Source: Micrasema longulum (taxonomy: Eukaryota > Arthropoda > Insecta > Trichoptera > Brachycentridae). Taken from it: a DNA stretch of 64,000 nucleotides. A program made the position numbers and the translations under genes. The stretch spans positions 19,986-83,985 of the forward strand of contig JAGVSM010001398.1 of the NCBI GenBank assembly GCA_022494885.1, written 5' to 3'. How positions within the stretch are numbered: the first letter of the stretch is position 1; each line of letters begins with the position of its first letter. Shown here one piece after another: positions 19,923-30,261 of this stretch. A model generated the notes under the pieces. The model saw only the letters and a program-made list of their open reading frames with translations. It made no database searches and was not told where the DNA came from.

Positions 19923-20586
19923 TTACTACAATGACTTACCTTACTACTTTAATAATTATACTGGAGACAAATTAAAAATTAACTTTTAAAATCACATCAT
20001 GACTACACTAACCAGACGAGACATTATATGACTTGACCTTATAATATGTTTATGTAACCCTAACGGGTTTTTAAAATTATGAATAAATGAAAATTATCAT
20101 AGATGTGTGAACTGGCTGATTGTCACAACAATTGATAACATAACTCGCGATTCTAATATCTAGATTTCACTATATTTATCGTCATTTTGATCCGGGTCTT
20201 AATAATGAAATTAAACGAAAACAGAAATTTTCTTGTCGGCAGTTTTTCGTCTTTCGTCTTTCGTTTTTCGTCGTGTTTTATCCAGCACGTTGTTATACTC
20301 GTATTTTTGTGTATGACTGGTATGTGTTTTCATTAGCAAAGCTTGGCGCTGTGTTTATACGCCAATAAAGTCACTATTGCGTTTTGAAATTGCTGAATTT
20401 ATCCAAAACGGCGATGTTAATCCTTAAATAAAAAAGTTTTCCGTCGGCTTCGTTTTTTTGTCAAAAATGACGAACAGAAAATGTCGTTTTAAGTCAGAAA
20501 GTATTGTAGTGTACCAATAAGTAAAACGTCGTATGTTAAAAATGCTTTTTTCGTAGGACATTTTCAGTGTACAATACAAAATTTAA
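19923..20586. other. No gene; short LINE tail and pyrimidine-rich repeats
   Basis: A small LINE-like 3' end sits at 20030-20095 (GTAACCCTAACGGGTTTTTA ... GAATAAATGA). At 20246-20275 the pentamer TTTCG is repeated (CGTCTTTCGTCTTTCGTTTT). Nothing else is recognised. Confidence 0.4.
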
Positions 20587-20998
20587 AGACATAGATTACA
20601 CAAACATCACTCTATAATCACACCTTAAAATTTACACTAAAAATCCATTATGTAACTTGGTAGACATTATAATAATAAATATGTACATCTCCCTTCCCCT
20701 CCTTATCCTCTCTTCAAGCATTCTTGTCCTAATCCCGCTCAATTTACAATAACTTACTGTTCTTAAAATTAAAAAAAAAAGTCCTTTTATTATTGAGAAA
20801 TATTTACGAGTACACGAAAATAACATTTTTATATGTATTTATTTAATATGTAATATATTTTCTTTACTAACTTTGCGTACTTTGTGGAAATCTGTTATTA
20901 GTTCTGAGTTTTCACACTATATCTGTTTGTTTACTATAAATATGTATGTAGAACTGTTGATTTCCCAAATAAAATAAAATAAATAAATAAATACAGTA
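20587..20998 (+). mobile_element. LINE-K 3' end
   Basis: Homologous along its length to the reverse-strand insertion at 14353-14742. Blocks: CTCCCTTCCCCTCCTTATCC, TTGTGGAAATCTGTTATTAG and CTGTTGATTTCCCAAATAAA. The tail is AAATAAAATAAATAAATAAAT. No coding frame. Confidence 0.8.
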
Positions 20999-21044
20999 GA
21001 CTTGGTAGTGAACAGACCCAAGTATACTTTAGTGATTAAGATTT

Positions 21045-21200
21045 AAAATATAGTTGATCAAACCAACCGGTCCAATAAGAAGCATTAAAATTGAAAAGTA
21101 TTTTCAGGCGTTTCATTGCCTAGTTATGTACGTGAAATATTTCAGTCGGGTGAATCTTACCCCCATCAACAAAGGTTATTTAATTTCACAAAAATCAACA
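21045..21200 (-). mobile_element. X-family core fragment
   Basis: Reverse complement of 50768-50935: TTGATCAAACCAACCGGTCC, TGAAAAGTATTTTCAGGCG, GGGTGAATCTTACC. It corresponds to the central part of the X foldback at 30495-30660, without the arms. Confidence 0.6.
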
Positions 21201-21349
21201 AACATGATGCTATTGTTTTAACGATATTATTACCAACAATTATGTTTTTTTTTTTTGTAATTCTTTAATGTATTTAATTAATAAATAGGTTTTAAGTTTT
21301 TTTGATAACTGTATATGTTAGATTTTTTTTTTTTTAATTCTTGTTATAC

Positions 21350-21480
21350 AGCAGTCTTTCTCAAAGTGGGCAATAACGCCCTCTTGTGGGCGCTGAAGGC
21401 CTTGAGGGGGGCGGTAGAAAGCTCAGAGAAAATTATGGGGCGTTGAGGGGTGGTTTAGGAGAGTATTGGCTGATTAAAAA
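21350..21480 (+). mobile_element. hAT-type left end
   Basis: CAGCAGTCTTTCTCAAAGTG followed by GGCAATAACGCCCTCTTGTG and GGGCGCTGAAGG is a typical hAT terminal and subterminal sequence. No matching right end or target duplication was found within 2 kb, so the element is truncated or its other end has decayed. Confidence 0.6.
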
Positions 21481-21815
21481 AAGGCTTTCAATATCAATTA
21501 TTTAAAAAAAAAATATATTTATTATATATTTTATTTATAAATCATATAACACAAAGTATTTTACAAAGTATAATACGTTAAATTACATTCCCGGGAGTTA
21601 CAACAACTCAATTAAGGACATAAATAATATGAGCATTTAGAAAATAACACATATTGAGAACAACAAAGAAACAAAGCAAGTTTAGCACCCTATAACTAAA
21701 TATACAACAACAATATATACGCCTAAAACCTTTTCTTACTCATACAGAATAAATATATATAAAAAAACGCTTTTAAGAATAAAAAAAAAGTAGTGAATCT
21801 ACTAAAAGAGATAAG
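21481..21815. other. AT-rich, possible hAT interior
   Basis: Only simple AT-rich sequence is seen. It may belong to the hAT fragment that starts at 21350, but nothing confirms that. Confidence 0.3.
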
Positions 21816-21819
21816 GTCA

Positions 21820-22010
21820 TTAACATCACATGCCATGCAGATGATGCTGTTATAGTGATGATGAGAACATATCCATCTCAGTTAGTAAACATCTGAATGC
21901 CTAAGAAATGTCGTACAGTACAATGAACACATGATTATTGGAAACATAATTTGGATATACAAAACGTGTGTCAGACCAATTCATGGTGTATACAACAGAG
22001 GCGAGGATAG
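21820..22010 (+). pseudogene. LINE reverse-transcriptase catalytic-motif remnant
   Basis: One frame reads VINITCHADDAVIVMM. This resembles the RT catalytic block ('ITYADD.VIV') with the tyrosine changed to histidine. About 100 bases on, IWIYKTCVRPIHGVY resembles the RT thumb. The intervening part has stops. It is an old, short remnant; family not assigned. Confidence 0.45.
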
Positions 22011-22014
22011 ATGG

Positions 22015-22570
22015 AGAAAAAATAAAAAATACGAAAAACCAAGTAGAAAAACTAAATTCGTAAAAAAACTAATGTCCTATTAATTCAATTAAATTATTAA
22101 ATTAATTCAATTTTCATTGATTTTTTTTTATTTATCGGAAATAATAACGAATTTGAGATTTACATGATTGTTTTAAGGTGTTTTTTATGTGTCTTGAATT
22201 CAGCGTAAATTTAATAAGCCGAGTGGCACTTTGTTTAATATTATACTGTCTTAATCAAACATTAAAAGAAACGCGATCATACTCTGCTGCGCACGATCTT
22301 GTAATAATGTCTGTAAAACCAAAGATGCATCTGATGGTTTTTTTGTGACTTTTTCCATGACGAAACTATTGCTGTAAATGAATTCTCTGAATTTTGTGTC
22401 TTTTTCTTTTAACGATAAATGAAAAAGGTTACGTTACATAAGTTATTGAATATCATTACAGCCTGCCTTAATAATACTGAAAAACAAATATTAAAACAGA
22501 CATCCAAGCGTATTGACGGTAAAGAATAAAAAAATTAATTAAGAAACAAAACAAATGCTTCATCGGCCTA
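22015..22570. other. No gene seen
   Basis: AT-rich, with repeated TTAATTCAATTAAATTATTA-type sequence around 22080-22115. No recognisable coding frame or repeat end. Confidence 0.35.
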
Positions 22571-22571
22571 T

Positions 22572-23285
22572 ATGAGGATGTTTTATCAGTACTCGATCAG
22601 TTTTTTATTTATTGCAGTACTTTGCGGAAGGCAGCGATTGTGTATATTTGCAGATCATCTTAGCGTATCGACTTTGCAGTTGCAAGGTATTGATTATCAA
22701 TATAATGTACCTGGCTACCGCACCCGTCACACGAATCTATCTCTTTTCCGTGTACCTACAGTTCGCACCAACTATGTACAGAACTCTCCTCTGATTCGCT
22801 TGACGCATAATTATAATCTATTTTTCAATAACATAGACATATTTAACTGCAGTAAACTCACATTTAGAACCAAAATTAAAAAAACTATTATATGAAAAAA
22901 ATTATGTTTCTTTATAAAAAATATATATTTTTACATTATAAATTTACATTAAAAACAAGTTTTTTATATTCACTCATATCAAACACACATTCACCTTGTC
23001 CATAAACCTACCCTCACCCATATACAATCTCACACTTATTCACATACCTACCAAAACCACACTCCACTTTTTTACACACGCATCCTCACACAAAAAATAA
23101 CTCGCATACATGCACTTCTATGAATTTATATCTAACTGAACTGGATTTTTATAATTGTATTTATGTGAAAAACTGAATTGGCTTTATTTTATGTTTTTTT
23201 TTATAATGTTGTTTATATTTTTTTATATTGCTGTTGTTTTTCTGAATAAACAAAATTAAATTAAATTAAATTAAATTAAAATTAA
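22572..23285 (+). pseudogene. LINE-T, Jockey-like ORF2 C-terminus and 3' UTR
   Basis: The frame 22572-22895 ends with GYRTRHTNLSLFRVPTVRTN, YVQNSPLIRLTHNYNLF and DIFNCSKLTFRTKIKK. The 'RTRH..L..VP..RT.Y..NSPL.R....YN...IDIF..S...F...L' pattern is a Jockey-clade terminus. The codons before about residue 40 are less clear, so the ATG is not a real start. The 3' UTR is CA-rich on this strand (22980-23100) and ends in (AAATT)n at 23255-23280. Confidence 0.7.
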
Positions 23286-23720
23286 TTATTCTTCTGTTCA
23301 AAATATTGGTCCGTTGTTGTTCTCAACAAACATTCCTGGTAGAATCATTTTGACTCACCTACAGTTTATTAGAGGCCAAAAGGTCTGATTCTTGTATTCG
23401 TTTATCCTCTCTCTGTTCAAGCTATGGCAGACAATTTTGATGAATACATATTTGAACATTCTCTCTTTCGCAAATGCATCCCTGATACTGCGAAAGAGAC
23501 AACTGCACGTCACGTCGTACTGATTTTGCCTAACTAAAATCGACGTTTCGCTGTTCCGTTTTCAGCACCCCAAAACTGAACCGATTTGGTTTTTTTTTTT
23601 AAAGAGTATCAGAAATTATTAATCAGATTTTAAAACAAATGTATGCAATAGTTTAACTAATGTATGCATATAAAAATATTTAACACCTCCCATGACACCA
23701 AACACAATTACTCGAGTTAG
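23286..23720. other. No gene; weak similarity to 690-860
   Basis: Contains GATACTGCGAAAGAG, AAAATCGACGTTTCG and CACCCCAAAACTGAACC in the same order as related blocks at 690-860. This is probably an old shared repeat. No coding frame. Confidence 0.35.
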
Positions 23721-23725
23721 GTACT

Positions 23726-24565
23726 AGACATTTATTTATTTATTTGACACTTTATATACATATACAATATATATACATATAAGGGCGGGCATATTGCCTT
23801 AAGGCAATTTCTTCCTACCTACCCAAACCGTTCAGTTTGAGAAAATTATAAATACATGGACATATTGAATCTTACAATTTTATACAAAAATTAAAAACAA
23901 AGATTAACAAAATAACAATATTTAAAAAAAAATTAACACTATACTATGAGGAGAGGAGAGGGATGGGAAGGAAAGAAGAAGGATAAAGGAACAATTTAAA
24001 TATTTATATAGTGACCTATCAATCTTGACTTAAATGTAAATAAAGAAGGGGCGTCTCTAATATTAGTGGGTAGATTATTCCACAATCGAGCGGCTACTAC
24101 TGTGAAAGAGGAGGCAAGAAAATTAGAGCGATGTCAGGGTATTAAAAAGGTTCTCTCGTTACTCCGAGATAGTCCGTGTTGTGAAAGAGGTTGGATGAGC
24201 TCTCTCAGATAAACAGGCGAAGTGGGATTATTTAAAATATTGTGAAAAAGTGATAGAATGTGAATGTTTCTTCTATACCTGATACTGAGCCAGTGTAGTT
24301 GCGTGCGATACTCGGTTATGAGGTCAAATTTGCGAATATCAAAGATATAACGAATACAAATATTCTGCAATCGTTCTAACTTAAGTAATTCAGAATTAGC
24401 ATCTGGATAGCATACTCGTACATCCACATAGTCAAGGAGTGGAAGAAGTTAGCTCTGGACTAATGTTTGCTTAACATTAATTGGTAAGAAATTCTGTAAT
24501 CTTTTAAGTGAGTGCGAACTGCGATAAAGTTTACGACATTCCACCCTGATGCTGCAAAAGTCGAA
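23726..24565 (-). pseudogene. LINE-A with ORF2 C-terminal region
   Basis: The longest LINE-A copy. Reverse-strand coding: RLQNFLPINVKQTLVQS, an in-frame TAA near 24447, LLPLLDYVDVRVCYPDANSE, LQNICIRYIFDIRKFDLITE, YRTQLHWLSIRYRRNIHILS, then a second in-frame stop near 24148 and VVAARLWNNLPTNIRDAPSL to the natural end. The RT thumb and C-terminal residues place it in the CR1/Jockey group. The 3' UTR shows the family palindrome TTGCCTTAAGGCAA, and the tail is AAATAAATAAATAAATG at 23726-23742. Two stops make it inactive. Confidence 0.85.
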
Positions 24566-24860
24566 AATTAACTAAACTTTCGGTTAACAGAGATCGGAAT
24601 CTAGGACGTGTGACGTTAGCAGTGGCCGTTTTAGGCATTATTCATTTTAAAAGGAATTGGCCAGTGCTCAGTGTTAACAGTTACTGCTAAATGTCATTGT
24701 GGTATTTATAAATAAACTTTGGAACAAGTATTGTATTAAAATACAGCTACACACAGAACCACAGAAAAAAAAGACATTTATAAATTATGTACTTATATAT
24801 ATGTATATGTAGAAATCAATGGTATATTTTTGAAGATTTCAAAAAAAATAATCACGGCTC
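24566..24860. other. No gene seen
   Basis: AT-rich; only short frames without content. Confidence 0.35.
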
Positions 24861-24864
24861 GCCA

Positions 24865-25010
24865 CTGGTATGTGGGCACCGCCAAGGAAACTTAATTATG
24901 TCCTCAGTGCGGTGTGCTGTATGTGGTAGGCAAGCTGTCCCCACACGCTGCATTTGGTGTACCAATTCAGTGCCCTATGCACCACTGAGTGCTGAAAGGA
25001 AAATGATGAT
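24865..25010 (+). mobile_element. SINE-A 3' half with an altered 5' part
   Basis: The end of the family body (ACGCTGCATTTGGTGTACCA, ATTCAGTGCCCTATGCACCA, AATGATGATGGATG) is preceded by a G+C-richer segment not shared with other copies (CGGTGTGCTGTATGTGGTAG). The pol III head is not visible. Confidence 0.55.
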
Positions 25011-25014
25011 GGAT

Positions 25015-26028
25015 GTATTTTTATACAAAGTACTTTCTTTGTTTTGAAGTAAGGTATCAAGACAATTGTTTCATGGTTATTCATCAGCTGTCTGTTGTGA
25101 ACAAGTATTACATCGCAAACTTGTGTCGTCTTCGGGACGATTAATCATTACTTTCTAAGGGAGTTTTCCTTCCGACACCCTTTCCTTTACAATCTTGTAA
25201 TTTATTCTCCTTTCTAAACTTCAGCGAACTTTCACGAAATGATAAAATGCTCCTTTCTGTATATAGCTATAATAAAAAATAAAAAGACACCAAACATAAT
25301 AATGAACATACATAATATTTATTTATTGAAAAATGAACTGGAGACCATGATGCCTCTTTGATCGAATGTCGTATTTCTGTCAAGTGGTTTTTTTATCTCC
25401 ATCTTTATTTTATCATTTTGCCTAAAAGGCTTGAAGTTGTGTATAAAAAAATTAAAAAATGTATAATATATTTATTTTAGTATACATTTTTTCAATCAGA
25501 ATTTAATTATTGTATGATACTTTGTCATATCAGAGACACCACTAATGTATGCGGGTTTTTTCTTCTTAAATACATTGAACAATTTTTCTCTCCATGTGTG
25601 AATTAATAACGCACACAATGAAACTCGCTTTATCAATTGTACAAACATTGAAAGAATAACAAATTGTTTTCTCTCAATTCGAGAAAAACAGTTTTTAACA
25701 TATGTTTTATGTCCCGTCTTTAATTATCATTAACTTATTTATATTGTGAAAGGTACCTACTTAGGAAAAAATATAAACCGATGCTGTTGCTAAGAATACG
25801 TCTATCTAAAGTACAGGTATTCATTATTATTCTTAAATTTTGTACGCGTTTTGTTTTTAAGGTCAAACCGCCCTACAGCGTCGCGCAGTGTAGCGCAGCT
25901 GTAGTGCCGTTTATTTCGTACAAATCACTGAAAATATTATTTCGTGCTGCCGCGACGCGCCGCGCAGTGCCTCGCAGTCGCTCTATTTATTTATTTTATT
26001 TTTATTTTATTTAATTTATTTACACTTT
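25015..26028. other. No gene; CG-rich patch at 25865-25985
   Basis: Mostly AT-rich. The patch contains GCGTCGCGCAGTGTAGCGCA and GCCGCGACGCGCCGCGCAGT, with several GCGCAG repeats, and is then followed by TTTATTTATTTTATTTTTATT. It resembles no family recognised here. The frame across it has no domain signature. Confidence 0.35.
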
Positions 26029-26029
26029 C

Positions 26030-26110
26030 TACGATATATTTGCGTTCTTATGATTTACCCAAATATTCAATTTTTAGGGCCATTTTCAACGAGTTGTAAG
26101 TTGTAGTTGG
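26030..26110 (-). repeat. Inverted copy of the 17222-17290 repeat
   Basis: See 17222-17290. The match extends over TTTGCGTTCTTATGATTTAC, CCAAATATTCAAT and CATTTTCAACGAGTTGTAAG. Confidence 0.5.
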
Positions 26111-26309
26111 TTTCCGTTGTCCTCTTCGCTATACTAGATTAAATTCCCTTTTTTATGTACCAACTTGTAAAAACAATTATACCTCGAATTCATTCAATAG
26201 ACGTACCTGTAGAAATTATAACGGACTCAGTATTGATGTAGACATTTTTAACTGCACGTTGCATTTATACAAAAATTTCTTCATGGGGTCGATTATTTGG
26301 GATAGTTGC

Positions 26310-26652
26310 TGAATGTGCATCTTGAGTGGTTTATGCTATGTATATGTGCCGCATGTAATGTATATGTTTGTGTATGTTTTATATGTGCGTTCATGTGTGT
26401 GCGTGGATGGCTCGGAGTGTACATTCGGTATTTTTATTTATTTTAATTTATTACCTCCATGGAAAACGCAAATGTCAACAATTATTTTTTTCACTTAAAA
26501 TTCTTATTTATTTTTTATTTTTTGTCACATTTAATGTTTATATCTTTTTAATTTATGAAAACTTAATTGGTCTTTTTATGTTAAAAAATTATTGTTTTTA
26601 ATACTGATTTTGTATGACTGTATGTTTTCTAAATAAAATAAAATAAAATAAT
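26310..26652 (+). repeat. LINE 3' UTR with GT-rich zone and (AAATA)n tail
   Basis: A GTATATGTTTGTGTATG-rich zone (26330-26410) is followed by AT-rich UTR, a TATGTTTTCTAAATAAAATA end and an AAATAAAATAAAATAATAAA tail. The layout resembles other LINE 3' ends here. No coding residues are recognisable. Confidence 0.45.
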
Positions 26653-26660
26653 AAAAATAA

Positions 26661-26765
26661 AACTCACTATTACAAAATGGAAATCAAGTTAAGGTAGAGT
26701 GGGATTCGAACCACGGTCTTATGATCCGTGAGTCCGAGACACCAGCCACAGGACCACAACCCGAT
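26661..26765 (-). mobile_element. SINE-D copy
   Basis: The reverse strand reads CGGGTTGTGGTCCTGTGGCT, GGTGTCTCGGACTCACGGAT, a B box GGTTCGAATCCC, then CACTCTACCTTAACTTGATT. Matches 16351-16455. The tail is (TA)-rich at the left border. Confidence 0.65.
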
Positions 26766-26818
26766 TTTATTTATTTTTATTTTTTATATTATAAAGCAAT
26801 GCCTAGTAGAAGACCCGT

Positions 26819-26862
26819 GCTAAGGCATACTAACATACATGTTTATGTTAGTATGCCTTAGC
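26819..26862. repeat. Perfect 19-bp inverted repeat (hairpin)
   Basis: GCTAAGGCATACTAACATA (26819-26837) and its exact reverse complement (26844-26862) are separated by six bases. The stem is too short for a typical pre-miRNA, and no coding context exists. It could be the inner fold of a small foldback element. Confidence 0.85.
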
Positions 26863-26989
26863 AATTTTTTCAATTTTTTTTTCAAAATTTATTCATCTCC
26901 ATATACTCAAACATACGCACACACGTGTGCACCCTTATAAACATTCATACACATACATACATACATACAAACCCATACACACATATTTA

Positions 26990-27190
26990 TTTATGCAATA
27001 AATAGCATGATAGATAATAAATAAACAAATAAAAATAGCATTTTTGGAATATTTTCCATATTTATTCCGGTGAAATTCAAATATGTGATTGCGCAGCAGG
27101 ATTATACGTCGCGAAACGTAAATATTCTTATCACGTCGCTTATAGCACGTCGATAGTTATTTGTGATTGAGCTACAGGTATAAATCAATA
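26990..27190 (+). repeat. Repeat L, copy 1
   Basis: Shares TTTGGAATATTTTCCATATT, CAAATATGTGATTGCGCAGC, AGGATTATACGTCGCGAAAC and GTCGATAGTTATTTGTGATT with 29735-29992. An upstream CAATAAATAGC...AAATAAA stretch is also shared. Copy 2 has 73 extra bases between GCGAAACGTAAATATT and CACGTCGCTTA. The last block also occurs inverted at 29393-29426. Confidence 0.7.
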
Positions 27191-27775
27191 AAAGTATTCA
27201 TTAAAATAGCGTATCTGGAACTTCTGGTGTTTTTTTTTGCATTAAAATGAAATGGACTTAAAGTTTTTTAATTTTATTTTTATGACGAAAGAGGACTTCG
27301 GTGTTTTATGTACGTATAAAATGCTTGATGTTATAATTTCTGCATTTTTAACTTGAAAACGGAAAAAGTGGACTCCTGTATTTATTCCTCTAAGGTACAG
27401 AAATTAAAACACGTTTTTACCTCTTTGGCCTGATCCACTCAATTCGTGCGCAACCCACCTCCATTATCCACTTCTCGATAGCAATTTTATAATACAAGTA
27501 CTGACTAATTGTCCTTATGGACAACGGAAGTACATGGGTTGTAGACTTTAATCGAGAAGTAGACTAATCCCTTTGACCGAAAGTCGTGTTCATTCTTAAT
27601 TGCTTTTGCAGAATTGGGGTAAAGTGCCCAGTAACTCTAGTCTAGTATTATTTTGTTTTTTGTTTCATAGGAGTTTAGTACAATTTTTTAATGCATTAAA
27701 AACCTTTACATAACTTAATTTTACACATATAGCATTAAAATATTAATATATATTTAATCATAAACATACGTACTT
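27191..27775. other. No gene; weak repeat at 27560-27650
   Basis: 27560-27650 (ACTAATCCCTTTGACCGAAA ... GTGCCCAGTAACTCTAG) resembles 12740-12830. The rest is AT-rich with no coding frame. Confidence 0.35.
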
Positions 27776-27780
27776 TGTAA

Positions 27781-28279
27781 ACCTTTCCCTTAGTGTCCTA
27801 AAAACACCCGCGCGTTACGGTGCTGTGTAGTCACTACACATTAAAAAAATAAGAAATTTAAAAAGGAAAAATAGAATATTTATAGGGAATGGCTTTAATT
27901 AACCATAATTTAATTCAAAGATAACATTTCAAATCGAACTGCTGAAAACATAAAAAAAAACATTGGGTATCGCTAACGACTCGGGCGAAACGTGCACCCG
28001 CGCCAACTTCCCGAGAGCTACTAACTAGCTCTATAGTACTGAACTACGTGACTGAGAGTATGCTTTTGATGATATTTGTAATTTATCCTAGATTTCCGAT
28101 GAAATGCTTTTTTTGTGCCTTATAATTACTTATTATTTAGTAACATTTTTTCTCAGTCGATGCGTAAATGTGTAATGGAGGAATACTGAAAATCTAAACC
28201 CAATATTCATTATATTTATAAAGATATTATAGTTATTAGACGCAATGTGTACTAGCTACACATCACCGGGGAGGGGGGG
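27781..28279. mobile_element. TTAA-flanked MITE, copy 2 (499 bp)
   Basis: Inverted relative to copy 1 at 3879-4377 and of identical length. The left end is ACCTTTCCCTTAGTGTCC after GTAA (27777-27780, one base off TTAA). The right end is GGGGAGGGGGGG followed by TTAA (28280-28283). Both subterminal palindromes are kept (TGTGTAGTCACTACACA; ATGTGTACTAGCTACACAT). The interiors differ in places (for example 27925-27990), so the two copies are diverged. Confidence 0.8.
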
Positions 28280-28285
28280 TTAATG

Positions 28286-29180
28286 TTTAACTAAGATGTC
28301 GCTTATTACGCAACTGCCGATTTAAATTCAATTATGCCGTGTCGTTTGTAAAATACTGCTGGGATTAAAAGGGAATATGGCGGGATCATATTATTTCTTG
28401 TGTAAGTAGCAAATTCACGAATAATATTATTTAAGAATTGGATTATTTTACCATCTGTCAGATTGTTAAATAAAACAAGGCAGACACTTTGTTAGTATTG
28501 GCAGAGTGGTAAATTTTTTTATTCTTCTTTCATTTCATTAACTTACTTGATTACTAAATAAATATTTAATATTTTTTTTTACGTTTGCCTAATAAAAGTA
28601 CCTGTTTTTTTAGTCCTGTCAGTCAGTCATTTGTTGTGGTAAAACATAACATATCAATACACAAAATTATGTTATGATAATTCATTTTCCGTAGTCTGGT
28701 AACATCACGCGGCCACTTCACGCATGCGCGCAGGCGGGATGTCAGATTTTTGGACGCAGTGCGATGTATGCAAACATGGTTCTATGCGCCTGCTGGTATA
28801 TTATAATTATGTGCATTGTACCGTAGTCTCTCGTCTCTAGGTTGCAGACTCCGAACTGTAGAATACCAAACAGGTTTTAATACTATTGCATACGACGGAC
28901 GCGCGTAATGGCGCCTCGCGATTGCTTACAATGCTCATTATAGCTTTCCCCATGTACTCAGCCACGGCGCGTATAACCAGTTGCTCTTTTCTACTAGCCA
29001 AGACAGTATTGGATGTTAACGCAATCTCTTTCCAAATGAAGAGAATAAGATGTCGCGACAATAAAACATCAAATTAGTTGATACTTACCCACTCTTAAAA
29101 AGTACCTACTGTAAACATTGATATAATATTTCGTGAGTGGCCAAAGTTCAACCACTGCGGGCGACCTGCTTTTGAACATT
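28286..29180. other. No confirmed gene; unassigned G+C-richer zone
   Basis: 28690-29060 is G+C-richer than its surroundings (CACGCATGCGCGCAGGCGGG). Its frames are short on both strands. The reverse frame 28837-29061 contains KEQLVIRAVAEYMGKAI, which I cannot assign; it may be a decayed transposase or gene relic. No splice sites support an exon. Confidence 0.35.
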
Positions 29181-29184
29181 TTTT

Positions 29185-29336
29185 GGCGGTGGTCTACTAA
29201 CACGGAAAGTAGTCATTTAAAACCCATACATAAAAACAAAAAATCTTCTGTTTGTTCTAATATACAAAGAAATTTACTATATTGCTGTACAAACCTACTA
29301 TTTGTTTACGCAATAAAATAAATAAATAAATAAATA
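29185..29336 (+). repeat. LINE-Q 3' end
   Basis: TCTAATATACAAAGAAATTT, TTTGTTTACGCAATAAAATA and a repeated AAATA tail match 42240-42320. No coding part. Confidence 0.6.
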
Positions 29337-29734
29337 TTGAGGGTGAGGTTTATCCAGCTGAACGAATTCGTCTCTCACTTCGCTCAAAAGTCAGTAGCTC
29401 AATCACAAATAACTATTGACTTGCTTAAAAACATGCTAAGCATTTGAGCGATCACAAGGAACAATAATGAACATGCTTAAGTTATCGCAGTCATAAGTCA
29501 ACGCGTGTGTAATTTTTAAGTTGTGTCGGTTTTTTTTTTGTTTTCCTCGTAAATAAATACAGTTTACTGGTGAAAAATCGGCGTTTACTATAAAAAATAA
29601 TACAATCTCTTGCATTTCCAAAATAGTAAGGAGTATCTAATACAAAAAAGTGAAAATTAAATTACGATTACTATGGCGACTGCTTTTCTTGACATTTGGC
29701 TTGCCAACCGCCGGCTATTTAGCCATTAGTATTT

Positions 29735-29992
29735 ACAATAAATAGCGTAATAAATAAATAAATAAAAATAGCAGTTATGGAATATTTTCCATATTTACAC
29801 CGGTAAAATTCAAATATGTGATTGCGCAGCAGGATTATACGTCGCGAAACGTAAATATTTTGACATTTAATATTAGGTGTTCACAGATGTTCCATTGTGA
29901 TCGCGAACACGATAAACAACCGTGGTGAGAAATTGTTTTCACGTCGCTTATTAGCACGTCGATAGTTATTTGCGATTGAGCTACAGATATAA
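29735..29992 (+). repeat. Repeat L, copy 2 (longer form)
   Basis: Same family as 26990-27190 but with a 73-bp extra segment (about 29868-29940, TGACATTTAATATTAGGTGT through GAGAAATTGTTTT). Partial inverted sequence at 29393-29426 (GTAGCTCAATCACAAATAAC) suggests the full element may have inverted ends spanning 29393-29992. Confidence 0.65.
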
Positions 29993-30049
29993 TTCTTGAG
30001 ATAACTTCTTCAAGAAAATAATATAATCAATATAGTTGATAATTTAATA

Positions 30050-30245
30050 TAGTAAAATAAAATCACTTTGTTTACTCCCGTAGCCACGCCCACTCTACCC
30101 TCACTGTGAAAATTTTACATATGTTATGTTAGTTTGTAATTCACCCTGAAGAAGGCATAGTATTGCCGAAGCTAGTTGGTTGTTAAATTATAAAAATATA
30201 AGTGGTACATAAAAACAAAGTGATTTTATTTTATTATATTAAATA
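30050..30245. mobile_element. Family E foldback with one hammerhead-like motif
   Basis: The outer inverted ends AAAATAAAATCACTTTGTTT and AAACAAAGTGATTTTATTTT bracket about 185 bp. The forward motif at 30143-30180 reads ACC, CUGAAGA, stem II GGCA/UGCC, GAAGC (first stem III base A changed to G), UA, GUU, GGU. The core CUGAAGA and GAA are intact; the triplet GUU is permissible. Only stem III carries a G-U wobble. The left arm has no recognisable partner motif. Confidence 0.6.
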
Positions 30246-30261
30246 ATATTCAACAATATTT

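Noticed and set aside
27100..27130. GTCGCGAAACGTAAAT in repeat L as a hammerhead core
   Set aside because: No CUGANGA element or pairable stem I/II lies at the required distance.
28837..29061. Reverse-strand frame as a host exon
   Set aside because: Short, with an equally open forward frame, no splice signals and no recognisable family; left as unassigned.
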